Shown: positions 6,650 to 14,619 of the stretch, one piece after another
How positions within the stretch are numbered: position 1 is the stretch's first letter
Layout: every line of letters starts with the position of its first letter
NCBI GenBank assembly: GCA_031396505.1
Contig: JANNKX010000162.1
Coordinates: 1-17,778 of the forward strand
Length of the DNA: 17,778 nt
Origin: JAAFHS01 sp031396505
GTDB taxonomy: Bacteria > Pseudomonadota > Alphaproteobacteria > Rhodobacterales > Rhodobacteraceae
Direction of reading: 5' to 3'
The notes under the pieces: generated by a model
The model's input: the letters and a program-made list of their open reading frames with translations, nothing else
Databases searched by the model: none
Told to the model about the DNA's origin: nothing
Program-made: the position numbers and the translations under genes

Positions 6650-7549
6650 TCATTCTGCCCCCAGATGTGCGACGCCGCGTGCGGCGGCGCGCACCATCTG
6701 CCGTTGCCGTTCGCGGAACCGGGCGCGGTCATCGGGCGCGTATTCATCCACGCAGGCCGCACAGCACACGCCCGCCTCGTATTCCGGCGCGGCCGTATCC
6801 AGCACCGGACGACGGCACGCGCCGCAGGTGACATAATCGCCCGGCACCAGCCCGTGCCCGACCGACACGCGGTCATCGAACACATAGCATTCGCCCCGCC
6901 ACAGGCTTTCGGTCGCGGGCACATCTTCCAGATATTTCAGGATACCACCCTGCAGGTGGAACACATCCGTGACCCCCTGCCCGATCAGCCAGTTCGTCGA
7001 TTTTTCACAGCGGATGCCGCCGGTGCAGAACATCGCGATCCGTTTGCCCGCAAAGCGATCTTTGTTCGCATTCCACCATGCCGGAAATTCGCGAAAGCTC
7101 TGCGTGCCGGGGTCGACAGCACCGGCAAACGTGCCCAGCGACACCTCGTAATCATTCCGTGTATCAATCAGCGCAACATCCGGATCGGCAATCAGCGCGT
7201 TCCAATCGGCAGGCGTGACGTAATGCCCGACCCGCGCCGTCGGATCGACATCGGGCTGTCCCATCGTCACAATCTCGGCCTTGACCTTGACCTTCATGCG
7301 CCCGAACGGCATCGCGTCCGCCGGGCTTTCCTTCCATATCAGCGCGTCAAACCCCGGCCAGCCCCGGATCATATCCAACATCGCCAGCACACTGTCGCGC
7401 GCGCCCGCGATCGTGCCGTTCACGCCTTCGCGCGCCAGCAGGATCGACCCCTTGACGCTCTGCGCCCGTGCGGCGGCCAGCAGCACATCCTGCCGCGACG
7501 CGGGGTCAGGCAGGGCAGCAAAGTGGTAAAAGGCGGCAACGGTCAGCAT
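6650..7549 (-). CDS. trhO: tRNA uridine(34) hydroxylase TrhO (YceA-type rhodanese protein)
   Basis: This 299-residue protein hydroxylates wobble uridine 34 of certain tRNAs (ho5U), the precursor of further wobble modifications. It has the family's N-terminal domain (MLTVAAFYHFAALPD to GVNGTIAG) and a rhodanese domain from about 115 (ALIDTRNDYE). The rhodanese loop CTGGIRCEKS has catalytic Cys175 and the conserved Cys181. The C-terminal cysteines (Cys242/Cys245 and Cys262/Cys263/Cys266) form a small putative metal knot. ATG 7549 is chosen because family members start there; the frame is open to 7642 but the extension would overlap pncA and shows no conservation signal. It is divergent from pncA and ends in the terminator that abuts its stop codon. 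Confidence 0.9.
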   Translation of the reverse strand: MLTVAAFYHFAALPDPASRQDVLLAAARAQSVKGSILLAREGVNGTIAGARDSVLAMLDMIRGWPGFDALIWKESPADAMPFGRMKVKVKAEIVTMGQPDVDPTARVGHYVTPADWNALIADPDVALIDTRNDYEVSLGTFAGAVDPGTQSFREFPAWWNANKDRFAGKRIAMFCTGGIRCEKSTNWLIGQGVTDVFHLQGGILKYLEDVPATESLWRGECYVFDDRVSVGHGLVPGDYVTCGACRRPVLDTAAPEYEAGVCCAACVDEYAPDDRARFRERQRQMVRAAARGVAHLGAE

Positions 7550-7577
7550 GGCCGCGTCATAGGTCCAATCGCGCCGC

Positions 7578-7606
7578 TGGGCAAGTATCGGGTCACGGAC
7601 TATGAT
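7578..7606 (+). promoter_or_regulatory. Candidate pncA promoter
   Basis: TGGGCA (7578-7583, four of six consensus -35 bases) and TATGAT (7601-7606, five of six -10 bases) are separated by 17 nt. They lie 26 nt before the pncA start codon, inside the divergent trhO-pncA spacer. Confidence 0.5.
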
Positions 7607-7632
7607 TGCCGGGACGAACGAAAGGACATGCC

Positions 7633-8226
7633 ATGGCCGCACTGATCATCATCGACGTGCAGAACGACTTTTGCCCCGGCGGCGCGCTGGCGGTGGCGGA
7701 TGGCGATGCGATTATCCCGCGCATCAATGCGATGATGAATGCGTTCGCCGTGCGCGTGATGACACAGGATTGGCACCCGGCGGACCACGCGTCCTTTGCC
7801 GCCAACCATCCCGGTGCCGCATCCTTCAGCATGACGGACATGCCCTACGGCCCGCAGGTTTTGTGGCCGACGCATTGCGTGATCGGTACGGACGGTGCCG
7901 CGTTTCATGCAGACCTGCACAGCGATCGGGCGGATATGATCATCCGCAAAGGGTTTCGCCCGCAGATCGACAGCTATTCGGCATTTTTCGAAAATGATCG
8001 GACAACGCCCACTGGCCTTGATGGCTATCTGCGCAGCCGGGGGGTGAATACACTGACCCTTGTGGGCCTTGCGACCGATTACTGCGTTGCCTATTCCGCG
8101 CTGGATGCCGCAAGGCTGGGCTATGCCGTCACGGTTGACCTTGCGGCCTGCCGCGCGATTGATCTGAACGGCAGCCTTGCCGATGCCACCGCAAAGATGC
8201 GCGCGGCGGGTATCACGCTGATCTGA
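7633..8226 (+). CDS. pncA: Nicotinamidase PncA
   Basis: This is a 197-residue isochorismatase-fold amidase that deamidates nicotinamide to nicotinate for NAD salvage. Catalytic triad positions are clear: Asp8 (IIIDVQNDF), Lys106 (IRKGF) and Cys151 (ATDYCVAYSALDA). The metal site Asp46-x-His48...His52 is in QDWHPADH, and the oxyanion region is WPTHCVIGT (78-86). ATG 7633 is chosen because an AAAGGA ribosome-binding sequence sits 7 nt upstream and the protein starts directly with the first strand; TTG 7606 in frame would be an unlikely start. It is slightly shorter than E. coli PncA (about 213). It may be monocistronic, since the next gene is convergent. Confidence 0.95.
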   Translation: MAALIIIDVQNDFCPGGALAVADGDAIIPRINAMMNAFAVRVMTQDWHPADHASFAANHPGAASFSMTDMPYGPQVLWPTHCVIGTDGAAFHADLHSDRADMIIRKGFRPQIDSYSAFFENDRTTPTGLDGYLRSRGVNTLTLVGLATDYCVAYSALDAARLGYAVTVDLAACRAIDLNGSLADATAKMRAAGITLI

Positions 8227-8325
8227 GGTGGGGGCCCTGCGCGATCAACTCTCGTTCCGGGCGGTGTCAACGGCGATGCAGGTGAGGTGCTGCGTGTTTC
8301 GAATGCGCGTCATCCGGTGCGATGA

Positions 8326-9276
8326 CTACCACGGCTTCCACGCGATCAGCAGACCCTGTGCGGCATGCTGGATGGCCTGCACATCGGCGAAGGGCGCACC
8401 GCGTGGCAACGTGCCCGCGACAAGGCTGTGGGGGGCAATGCTGACCGCTCCACCGCGCGCGGCAAGCGTGAACACAAGCGGGCCGGTGGACCACCACGCG
8501 GGCGCGTCGGGCAGGGCATCAAGGGCGGCCCCAAGTGATGCGTTCAGGCGGTGCATGGCGGGATGATCGGGGGGCGTGGCGATGAATGAATTGGCAAGCA
8601 GAAGGCCGCCCTGCCCGGTGTTGCGCGGGGTGTCTTCGGCCATTGCGGTCAGGCCAATCAGGGGCAAAATGTCGTGGAATGGCAGATCATTGCGGGTGGG
8701 GTACCAGTCGCAATCCAGATAGATGCCGCCGTGGGCCGCAAGAATGGCATAGCGGGCGACATCGACAGCACCGGGATAATCACTGCGCGCCAGCATATCG
8801 GCAAAGACCGGGTTCGCGGGCAGGCCAAGGGCCGCAAGATCTGCCTCGCGCCACAGCCGATATCCGTAACCCGTGGCATCGGCATGGGCCTGCCAAGCGG
8901 CACAGGCGGCGGGCACGGGCAGGGTGCCGATCCAGATCTGGTGGATCATGCGGGGGACGGGCCGCACATTCGCGGCCGTGATCGCACGCTGTTCGGGAAT
9001 GGTGTAGCGGAACAGGGGGGCAAGGATTTCGGGCGGTGGCACAAGGTGAAACTGGTATCCGGCGCGGCGCAGGGGATCGCGTTCTGCCTTGGCCAGATGC
9101 AGCGACACGGCGTGCAGGCGGCGCGGCAGGCCGAGCGTGGTTTGAGGCCCAAGGCTGCGGATGGCGGGATCGGCGGTCAGAGAGTTGATCAGGGTTTCGG
9201 CACCCGCCAGATCACCGCTGGCGACAAGCGCGCGGGCGGTAGCAATACCATCGGTCATGCGCTGTTTGGGGGTCAT
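8326..9276 (-). CDS. DXD-motif glycosyltransferase (Gly_transf_sug / OCH1-like)
   Basis: This is a 316-residue glycosyltransferase of the sugar-transferase family with a DXD motif, expected to move a sugar from a nucleotide sugar to an unknown acceptor. The family opening IPRMIHQIWIG-type segment (VPRMIHQIWIG, 107-117) and the core VARYAILAAHGGIYLDCDW (173-191; DXD = Asp188/Asp190) are clear. The first 100 residues are mostly helical-looking and not recognisable. No signal peptide or transmembrane segment is seen. The start ATG 9276 has an AAGGA sequence about 7 nt upstream. It follows recQ by 17 nt on the same strand, so they may be cotranscribed although functionally unrelated. It could modify surface polysaccharide or a small molecule; no polysaccharide locus is visible nearby. 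Confidence 0.8.
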   Translation of the reverse strand: MTPKQRMTDGIATARALVASGDLAGAETLINSLTADPAIRSLGPQTTLGLPRRLHAVSLHLAKAERDPLRRAGYQFHLVPPPEILAPLFRYTIPEQRAITAANVRPVPRMIHQIWIGTLPVPAACAAWQAHADATGYGYRLWREADLAALGLPANPVFADMLARSDYPGAVDVARYAILAAHGGIYLDCDWYPTRNDLPFHDILPLIGLTAMAEDTPRNTGQGGLLLANSFIATPPDHPAMHRLNASLGAALDALPDAPAWWSTGPLVFTLAARGGAVSIAPHSLVAGTLPRGAPFADVQAIQHAAQGLLIAWKPW

Positions 9277-9293
9277 GGGTGATCCTTGCAGGG

Positions 9294-11366
9294 TTACCCT
9301 TCACGTATCACATCAAGGAAGGCTTGCCCAAAGCGTTCGATCTTGGCCGGGCCAAGATCGCCCGCGCGGTCCAGTTCGGACAGGGTCGAGGCGCGGCTTT
9401 CGGCGATTTTGCGCAACTGGCTTTGCGTCAGGCTGAGCGGCTTTCCGGTGCCATCCGCACCCCGGATCAAGGCAAGCTGCGCTTCGGCCAGCCGATCAAA
9501 CACCGCGCCAGACGCCTGCCCGGCAAGATGCCGCCGCGCGGGGTGCAGGGGCGCGGCATCGGCACCGGTGATGACCGCCAGAAACGCCGCGCCATAGCTT
9601 TCCAGTTTTTTCGCACCGACCCCGGTGATGCCCATCATCTGATCCAGCGTGGCAGGGCGGCGTTCGGCCATTTCGATCAGCGTGCGGTCGGGGAAGACGA
9701 CATAGGCAGGCACGCCTTGTGCTTCGGCCAGCGCTCGGCGTTTGGCCTTGAGGGCCGATAGCAAGGGTGCGTGTTCATCCGACACAAGCGTTTTGATGGG
9801 TGTGCTGGCGGTGGCCGACGTGATGGTGTCGCGGCGCAGGGAAATCGCCGCCTCGCCGCGCAGGATCGGGCGGGCAGCGTCGGTCATGCGCAGGGCACCG
9901 TGGCGGTCGGGGTCGGGGCGGATGAGATCGCGGCCCATCATCTGGCGGAACACGGCCCCCCATGCGGGTTTGGACAGGTCACGCCCGACGGCGAAAGTGG
10001 GCAGCTGATCATGGCCCTTGTCGCGGACCTTTTGCGTGGCATTGCCGGTCAGGATATCAATCAGATGGCCCGCGCCGAACCATTCGCCGGTGCGCAGGAT
10101 GGCAGACAGGGCCTTGCGCACGGCGTCGGTGGCGTCGAACACATCGACGGGGCGGTCGCACAGATCGCAGTTGCCGCAAGGGGCGGAGTCTTCGCCGAAA
10201 TAACCCAGCAGCACCTGCCTGCGGCAGCGCGTCGCCTCGGCCAGACCCAGAAGGCCGTTCAGGCGGGCGTGATCGGCTGCCTTGCGGTCGGGCGGGGCCG
10301 TGCCTTCGTCAATCTGGGTGCGGCGCAGGCGGATATCGTCGGGGCCATACAGCGTCAGGGTTTCGGCAGGCGCCCCGTCACGCCCGCCACGCCCGATTTC
10401 CTGATAATAGGATTCGATGGATTTGGGCAGATCGGCATGGGCGACCCAGCGGATATCCGGTTTGTCGATCCCCATGCCAAAGGCGACAGTGGCCACCACG
10501 ATCAGCCCGTCATCCTGTTGAAACCGGATTTCCACGCGGCGGCGATCATCGGGGTCCATGCCTGCGTGATAATGGCAGGCGGCATGGCCCGCATCGCGCA
10601 AGCCTTGGGCAATCGCCTCGGTCCGCGCGCGTGACGCGCAATAGATGATGCCGGGCTGGCCCTTGCGGGCGGACGCGAAGGCCAGAAGCTGGTCGCGCGG
10701 GTTGTTCTTGACGGCAAAGGCAAGGTGGATATTCGGGCGATCAAAGCCGCGCAGGAACGTATCGGGTGCCTCGCCCGCAAACAGCCGGGTGACAATCTCG
10801 GCGCGGGTTTCCTCGTCCGCTGTGGCGGTAAATGCGGCAAGGGGCACGCCAAGCGCGCGGCGCAGATCACCGATGCGCAGGTAGTCGGGGCGGAAATCAT
10901 GGCCCCACTGGCTGACGCAATGCGCCTCGTCCACTGCGATCATGGTGGTATTGATGCGGCGCAGCAGGGGCAGCGTGGCCCCCGCGGCAAGGCGTTCGGG
11001 CGCGATGTAGAGCAGTTTCAGGCGGCCCGCATCCAGAGCGGCGAAAACATCCTCGGTTTCATCCTCGGTGTTGCCAGAGGTCAGCGCGCCCGCCTCCACG
11101 CCTGCGGCCCGCAGTGCGCGGACCTGATCGCGCATCAGCGCAATCAATGGCGAGATGACGACGGTCACGCCCTCGCGGCACAGCGCGGGCAACTGAAAAC
11201 ACAGCGATTTGCCGCCACCCGTCGGCATGATGGCAAGCGTGTTGCGGCCAGCCGTCACGGCATCCACAATCTCGGCCTGTCCCGGGCGAAAACTGGAAAA
11301 GCCGAAGATCGTCGCCAGAAGCTGATGTGGATGGGCGGTCATACCCGGCCCAAGATCGCCATCCAT
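9294..11366 (-). CDS. recQ: ATP-dependent DNA helicase RecQ
   Basis: This is a 690-residue superfamily 2 3'-5' helicase used in recombination and stalled-fork processing. Visible in order are motif 0 FGFSSFRPGQ (21-30), Walker A MPTGGGKS with Lys53, DEAHCVSQWGHDFRP (146-160), the second RecA domain with ATVAFGMGIDKP (292-303), motif VI QEIGRGGRDG (322-331), and zinc cysteines Cys381/Cys397/Cys400/Cys403. These are followed by the winged helix (GHDQLPTFAVGRD, 451-463) and an HRDC domain (about 531-600). A second HRDC-like repeat occupies about 615-690. E. coli RecQ (about 610 residues) has one HRDC. ATG 11366 has a GGGGA 10 nt upstream; ATG 11342 (MTAHPHQ) is an alternative. yggT ends upstream on the same strand, leaving 19 nt. 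Confidence 0.95.
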   Translation of the reverse strand: MDGDLGPGMTAHPHQLLATIFGFSSFRPGQAEIVDAVTAGRNTLAIMPTGGGKSLCFQLPALCREGVTVVISPLIALMRDQVRALRAAGVEAGALTSGNTEDETEDVFAALDAGRLKLLYIAPERLAAGATLPLLRRINTTMIAVDEAHCVSQWGHDFRPDYLRIGDLRRALGVPLAAFTATADEETRAEIVTRLFAGEAPDTFLRGFDRPNIHLAFAVKNNPRDQLLAFASARKGQPGIIYCASRARTEAIAQGLRDAGHAACHYHAGMDPDDRRRVEIRFQQDDGLIVVATVAFGMGIDKPDIRWVAHADLPKSIESYYQEIGRGGRDGAPAETLTLYGPDDIRLRRTQIDEGTAPPDRKAADHARLNGLLGLAEATRCRRQVLLGYFGEDSAPCGNCDLCDRPVDVFDATDAVRKALSAILRTGEWFGAGHLIDILTGNATQKVRDKGHDQLPTFAVGRDLSKPAWGAVFRQMMGRDLIRPDPDRHGALRMTDAARPILRGEAAISLRRDTITSATASTPIKTLVSDEHAPLLSALKAKRRALAEAQGVPAYVVFPDRTLIEMAERRPATLDQMMGITGVGAKKLESYGAAFLAVITGADAAPLHPARRHLAGQASGAVFDRLAEAQLALIRGADGTGKPLSLTQSQLRKIAESRASTLSELDRAGDLGPAKIERFGQAFLDVIREG

Positions 11367-11385
11367 GGTTAACAAATCCCCAATA

Positions 11386-11673
11386 TCAGATAAACAGGGC
11401 TTGGTTGTTCAGCAGAATGATGCGCAGGCCGTAAATCACCAGAATGACCACCAAGGGTGCCAAGTCGATGCCCGCGATATAGGGCAGCAGACGACGCACG
11501 CGCGAATAGATCGGTTCCAGCAATGTGTTCAGTGCCCGCCAGATTTGCGCCACAAGCGGCTGGCGGATATTCAGGACCTGAAAATTGATCAGCCAACTAA
11601 AGATGATGTGGGCAAGAATGATGAACTGCGCGACTGTCAGCAGCATCAGCAGGATTTCAAGCAGGGATCGCAT
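11386..11673 (-). CDS. YggT family integral membrane protein
   Basis: This is a 95-residue protein with two hydrophobic segments (about 4-29 and 67-90) around the conserved amphipathic stretch NTLLEPIYSRVRRLLP (49-64). This is the normal layout of bacterial YggT proteins, which are inner-membrane proteins whose exact role is poorly defined (linked in other organisms to cell shape, division and osmotic tolerance). It lies directly upstream of recQ on the same strand. ATG 11673 gives the typical length and N-terminus MRSLLEILLMLLTVAQF. A CACAAC-AG-GTTGTG palindrome lies 11 nt before the start. Confidence 0.9.
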   Translation of the reverse strand: MRSLLEILLMLLTVAQFIILAHIIFSWLINFQVLNIRQPLVAQIWRALNTLLEPIYSRVRRLLPYIAGIDLAPLVVILVIYGLRIILLNNQALFI

Positions 11674-11802
11674 AGGGGCCTCGCCACAACAGGTTGTGTT
11701 ACAGCTATCCCGTCACCCCTAGAAGGGCAACCATGTTCCGCCGCGTTTCCCTTGACGGGCGGGCACTTTCGCGCGACCGATGCCGTCACAGACGAGGTGC
11801 GC

Positions 11803-12333
11803 ATGTATCCCTATATCCGGCTTGCCAAGGAAATGCTGAAATTCCGCAATGCGCCTGCGTTGCCATTGCTGGGCACGCATATTTCGACCCACCGGATCTG
11901 GCCGCAGGACATTGATCCGTGGCGCGAGCTGAACAACGGGCGCACGCTGACACTGTTCGATCTGGGGCGGCTGCCGTTGTTTCAACGCACGGGGATCATC
12001 AAGGATATTGCGGCGCAGGGGTGGTTTCTGACGGTGGCGGGCAACACGACGCGGTATCGGCGGCGGGTGACGCTGTTTACCAAGGTGACAATGGTCAGCC
12101 GCTGCATCGGGTGGGACACGCGGTTCTTTTACATGGAACAAAGCCTGTGGCGCGGCGATGATTGCACCAGCCACATGTTGCTGCGGGCGGCGATTGCGAA
12201 CCGGGGCGGGATCATTCCGCCGGGCGAGGCGCTGGCGCGGATCGGGCGCGCCGAGGAAAGCCCCGCCTTGCCCGACTGGGTCGGGGCTTGGATCGGGGCG
12301 GATGCGACGCGGCCGTGGCCGCCTGTGCGCTGA
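11803..12333 (+). CDS. Acyl-CoA thioesterase-like hotdog protein (THEM6-like)
   Basis: This is a 176-residue single hotdog domain. The signature THRIWPQDIDPWRELNNGR followed by TLTLFDLGR matches the THEM6/4-hydroxybenzoyl-CoA-thioesterase-like group. Such proteins are expected to hydrolyse acyl-CoA thioesters, but no substrate can be assigned. ATG 11803 is chosen because a GAGG sequence lies 5 nt upstream and the protein reads MYPYIRLAKEMLKFR, typical for the group; the frame is open further upstream to 11365 through the divergent spacer and across yggT, which is a shadow. It is first in a plus-strand series that continues into the UMF1 transporter after 55 nt. No signal peptide or membrane segment is seen. 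Confidence 0.8.
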   Translation: MYPYIRLAKEMLKFRNAPALPLLGTHISTHRIWPQDIDPWRELNNGRTLTLFDLGRLPLFQRTGIIKDIAAQGWFLTVAGNTTRYRRRVTLFTKVTMVSRCIGWDTRFFYMEQSLWRGDDCTSHMLLRAAIANRGGIIPPGEALARIGRAEESPALPDWVGAWIGADATRPWPPVR

Positions 12334-12388
12334 CGCTTGCGCGGTGGGGGTTTTTCGGGCTTGATCGCGCAAAACACAGGGGCAGGGC

Positions 12389-13735
12389 ATGGCCAGCAAG
12401 AACAAACGCATCTGGGGCTGGTACTTCTTTGATTTCGCAAGCCAGCCTTACAACACGCTGCTGCTGACCTTTATCTTTGCGCCCTACATGGCCGATGTCA
12501 TGGGCGACGGCAGTGCTGCGCAAACCGTCTGGGGGTTTGGCATTGCGGCGGCGGGCATCATCATCGCCATCGCCTCACCGCTGCTGGGGGCCGTCGCCGA
12601 CCGCACCGGTGGGCGGATGAAGTTCATCGTGCTGTTTTCCATCATGTATGTCGTTGGTGCAGCCGGGCTTTGGTACGCAGCGCCGGGCAGTCTGAATGTC
12701 TGGCTGATCATGCTGTCGTTCGGCATCGGCCTGATCGGGATGGAGTTTGCGACCAGTTTTACCAACGCGATGATGCCCGATCTGGTCAGCAAGGAAGAGA
12801 TTGGCCGCATGTCAGGGTCGGGGTTCGCCTTTGGCTATGTCGGCGGATTTCTGACATTGCTGATCATGCTGTTGCTGCTGGATGACGGCACCAATGGCAA
12901 GACCCTGCTGGGCAATGCGCCGCTGTTTGGGCTTGATCCTGCGATGCGCGAAGGGACGCGGTCAGTGGGGCCGCTGTCGGCGATCTGGTACGTGGTGTTC
13001 ATGATCCCGTTCTTTTTGTGGGTGCGTGAACCCGCGCGCACCGACGGTGTGCCGATCGGGGTGGCCCTGCGTGAGGCGATCCCCGATCTGATGAAAACGC
13101 TGCGTACCCTGCCTGTGCGGCGCAGTTTCACGGCCTACCTTATATCGTCGATGTTTTACCGGGATGCGCTGAACGGGATGTATACCTTTGGCGGCATCTA
13201 TGCGGCGGGCATTCTGAACTGGGAAACCCGCGATATCGGCATCTTTGGCATTCTGGCGATCATATCTGGCATTATCTTCGCATGGCTGGGCGGCAAGGCC
13301 GATGCGCGGCTAGGGCCAAAGCCGGTGATCATGGCGACAGTGATGGTTCTGACGCTGACGGCGCTGGCGGTGGTCAGCATTTCGCGCGAGACCGTCTTGG
13401 GCATGTCCGTCAGTCCTGACAGTAGTCTGCCCGACTATGCGTTTTACGTGGTGGGCATCCTGATCGGTGCGGCGGGCGGGGTGTTGCAGGCAGCCAGCCG
13501 CACGATGATGGTCCGCCAGGCAGACCCCGAACGGATGACCGAGGCCTTTGGTCTTTTCGCCCTCACGGGCAAGGCCACCTCGTTTCTGGCACCCTTGCTG
13601 ATCGCGATCACGACCCAGATCAGCGGATCACAGTCAATTGGGGTGGCCCCTTTGATCGGGTTGTTTCTGATCGGGTTTATTCTGCTACTTTGGGTCAAAC
13701 CTGATGGTGATGAGTCGAGGCCCGTACGCACATGA
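12389..13735 (+). CDS. UMF1-family MFS transporter (Atg22-like)
   Basis: This is a 448-residue polytopic inner-membrane protein with about 12 predicted membrane segments. The N-terminal WGWYFFDFASQPYNTLLLTF is diagnostic of the UMF1/Atg22-like branch of the major facilitator superfamily. The cytoplasmic loop after TM2 carries the MFS motif LGAVADRTGGR (66-76). The second half starts at about 245 (SFTAYLISSMFYRDALNGMY) and has a matching loop WLGGKADARLG. The yeast relative Atg22 exports amino acids from the vacuole, but bacterial substrates are unknown. A GGGGCAGGGC sequence precedes ATG 12389. The stop overlaps the mepA start as ATGA, so the two are probably translated together. Confidence 0.88.
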   Translation: MASKNKRIWGWYFFDFASQPYNTLLLTFIFAPYMADVMGDGSAAQTVWGFGIAAAGIIIAIASPLLGAVADRTGGRMKFIVLFSIMYVVGAAGLWYAAPGSLNVWLIMLSFGIGLIGMEFATSFTNAMMPDLVSKEEIGRMSGSGFAFGYVGGFLTLLIMLLLLDDGTNGKTLLGNAPLFGLDPAMREGTRSVGPLSAIWYVVFMIPFFLWVREPARTDGVPIGVALREAIPDLMKTLRTLPVRRSFTAYLISSMFYRDALNGMYTFGGIYAAGILNWETRDIGIFGILAIISGIIFAWLGGKADARLGPKPVIMATVMVLTLTALAVVSISRETVLGMSVSPDSSLPDYAFYVVGILIGAAGGVLQAASRTMMVRQADPERMTEAFGLFALTGKATSFLAPLLIAITTQISGSQSIGVAPLIGLFLIGFILLLWVKPDGDESRPVRT

Positions 13736-14619
13736 TCCGACCTTTATCTTTTGCAATTCTGTTGGCCTTGTCCGGGCCTTCCATGGCCGAAACCAAGGCC
13801 AATCAGTTGTTTGGTGCAATGGAGGCGCCATCGGCACAAACGCCCGCACCGATTGGCAGCTATGCGCGCGGCTGTGCGGCGGGGCTGGTGCAACTGCCGG
13901 AAACCGGGCCGACATGGCAGGCGATGCGCCTGTCGCGCGGGCGGAACTACGGGCATCCGGTGTTGATTGGATTTTTGCAGGAACTGTCGGTGGCGGCGAC
14001 CAAGGTGGGGTGGGCGGGCTTGTATATCGGCGATATCAGCCAGCCGCGCGGCGGGCCGATGACGTCGGGGCACGCCAGCCACCAGATCGGCCTGGATGCC
14101 GATATCTGGATGCTGCCACCGCGCAGGCTGGACCTGAGCCGGGCGGAGCGCGAAGAAATCAGCTCGATCCCAGTGCGGTCGGCCGATCAGCGGTCGGTGA
14201 CGGAAAACTGGACGCCCGCGCATGCAGCCCTGCTGCGCGCGGCGGCACTGGACCGGCGGGTGGACCGGATTTTCGTGGCGGCGGCGGTGAAGATCGAGAT
14301 GTGCAAGACGGCAACATCGGAGGACACGCGCTGGCTGCGCAAGATCCGCCCGATTGCAGGGCATGACACGCATTTCCATGTGCGCATGCGCTGCCCGGCG
14401 GGATCGTCCTTGTGTGAAACGCAATCGCCCACCGTGGCGGAGCTGTCCAATGGCGGCAACGGTTGCGACGAAACGCTGATGTGGTGGGTCACGGATTATC
14501 TGAACCCGCCCGACCCAAATGCAGTGCCCGACGAACCGGAAGAGCCCAAACGGCACCCGCGCGATTTTACCTTGGCGGATCTGCCTGGCCAATGCACAGA
14601 CGTTCTCAATTCAGACTGA
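13732..14619 (+). CDS. mepA: Penicillin-insensitive murein endopeptidase (MepA)
   Basis: This is a 295-residue secreted LAS-type metallopeptidase that cuts D-Ala-meso-DAP cross-links in peptidoglycan. The N-terminal signal peptide MIRPLSFAILLALSGPSMA precedes ETKAN. Zinc-site residues are clear: His114 and His117 in SGHASHQIG, Asp124 in LDADIW, and the second cluster GHDTHFHVRMRCP (210-222; His211, His214, His216). Cysteines at 48, 191, 221, 228 and 245 fit the disulfide-rich periplasmic family. E. coli MepA is 274 residues; this one has an extra acidic/proline-rich linker near the C-terminus. The start overlaps the upstream transporter stop by 4 nt, and the downstream gene starts 28 nt before this one ends. 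Confidence 0.93.
   Translation: MIRPLSFAILLALSGPSMAETKANQLFGAMEAPSAQTPAPIGSYARGCAAGLVQLPETGPTWQAMRLSRGRNYGHPVLIGFLQELSVAATKVGWAGLYIGDISQPRGGPMTSGHASHQIGLDADIWMLPPRRLDLSRAEREEISSIPVRSADQRSVTENWTPAHAALLRAAALDRRVDRIFVAAAVKIEMCKTATSEDTRWLRKIRPIAGHDTHFHVRMRCPAGSSLCETQSPTVAELSNGGNGCDETLMWWVTDYLNPPDPNAVPDEPEEPKRHPRDFTLADLPGQCTDVLNSD

Noticed and set aside
7550..7642. Upstream extension of trhO to 7642
   Set aside because: It would overlap the pncA ribosome-binding site and start; the family begins at MLTVAAFYHF.
8227..8325. A terminator or small gene in the spacer between pncA and the glycosyltransferase gene
   Set aside because: No stem with a T-tract and no ORF with a credible ribosome-binding site was visible in these 99 nt.
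11365..11802. N-terminal extension of the thioesterase frame through the divergent spacer and across yggT
   Set aside because: Homology starts at MYPYIRLAKEM with a good ribosome-binding site at ATG 11803; the extension overlaps yggT on the other strand and reads as low-complexity non-coding sequence.
12337..12372. TTGCGCG...CGCGCAA inverted repeat between the thioesterase and transporter genes as a terminator
   Set aside because: The stem is 7 bp with a 22-nt loop, the T-run is inside the loop, and A residues follow the stem; it would not work as a plus-strand terminator.
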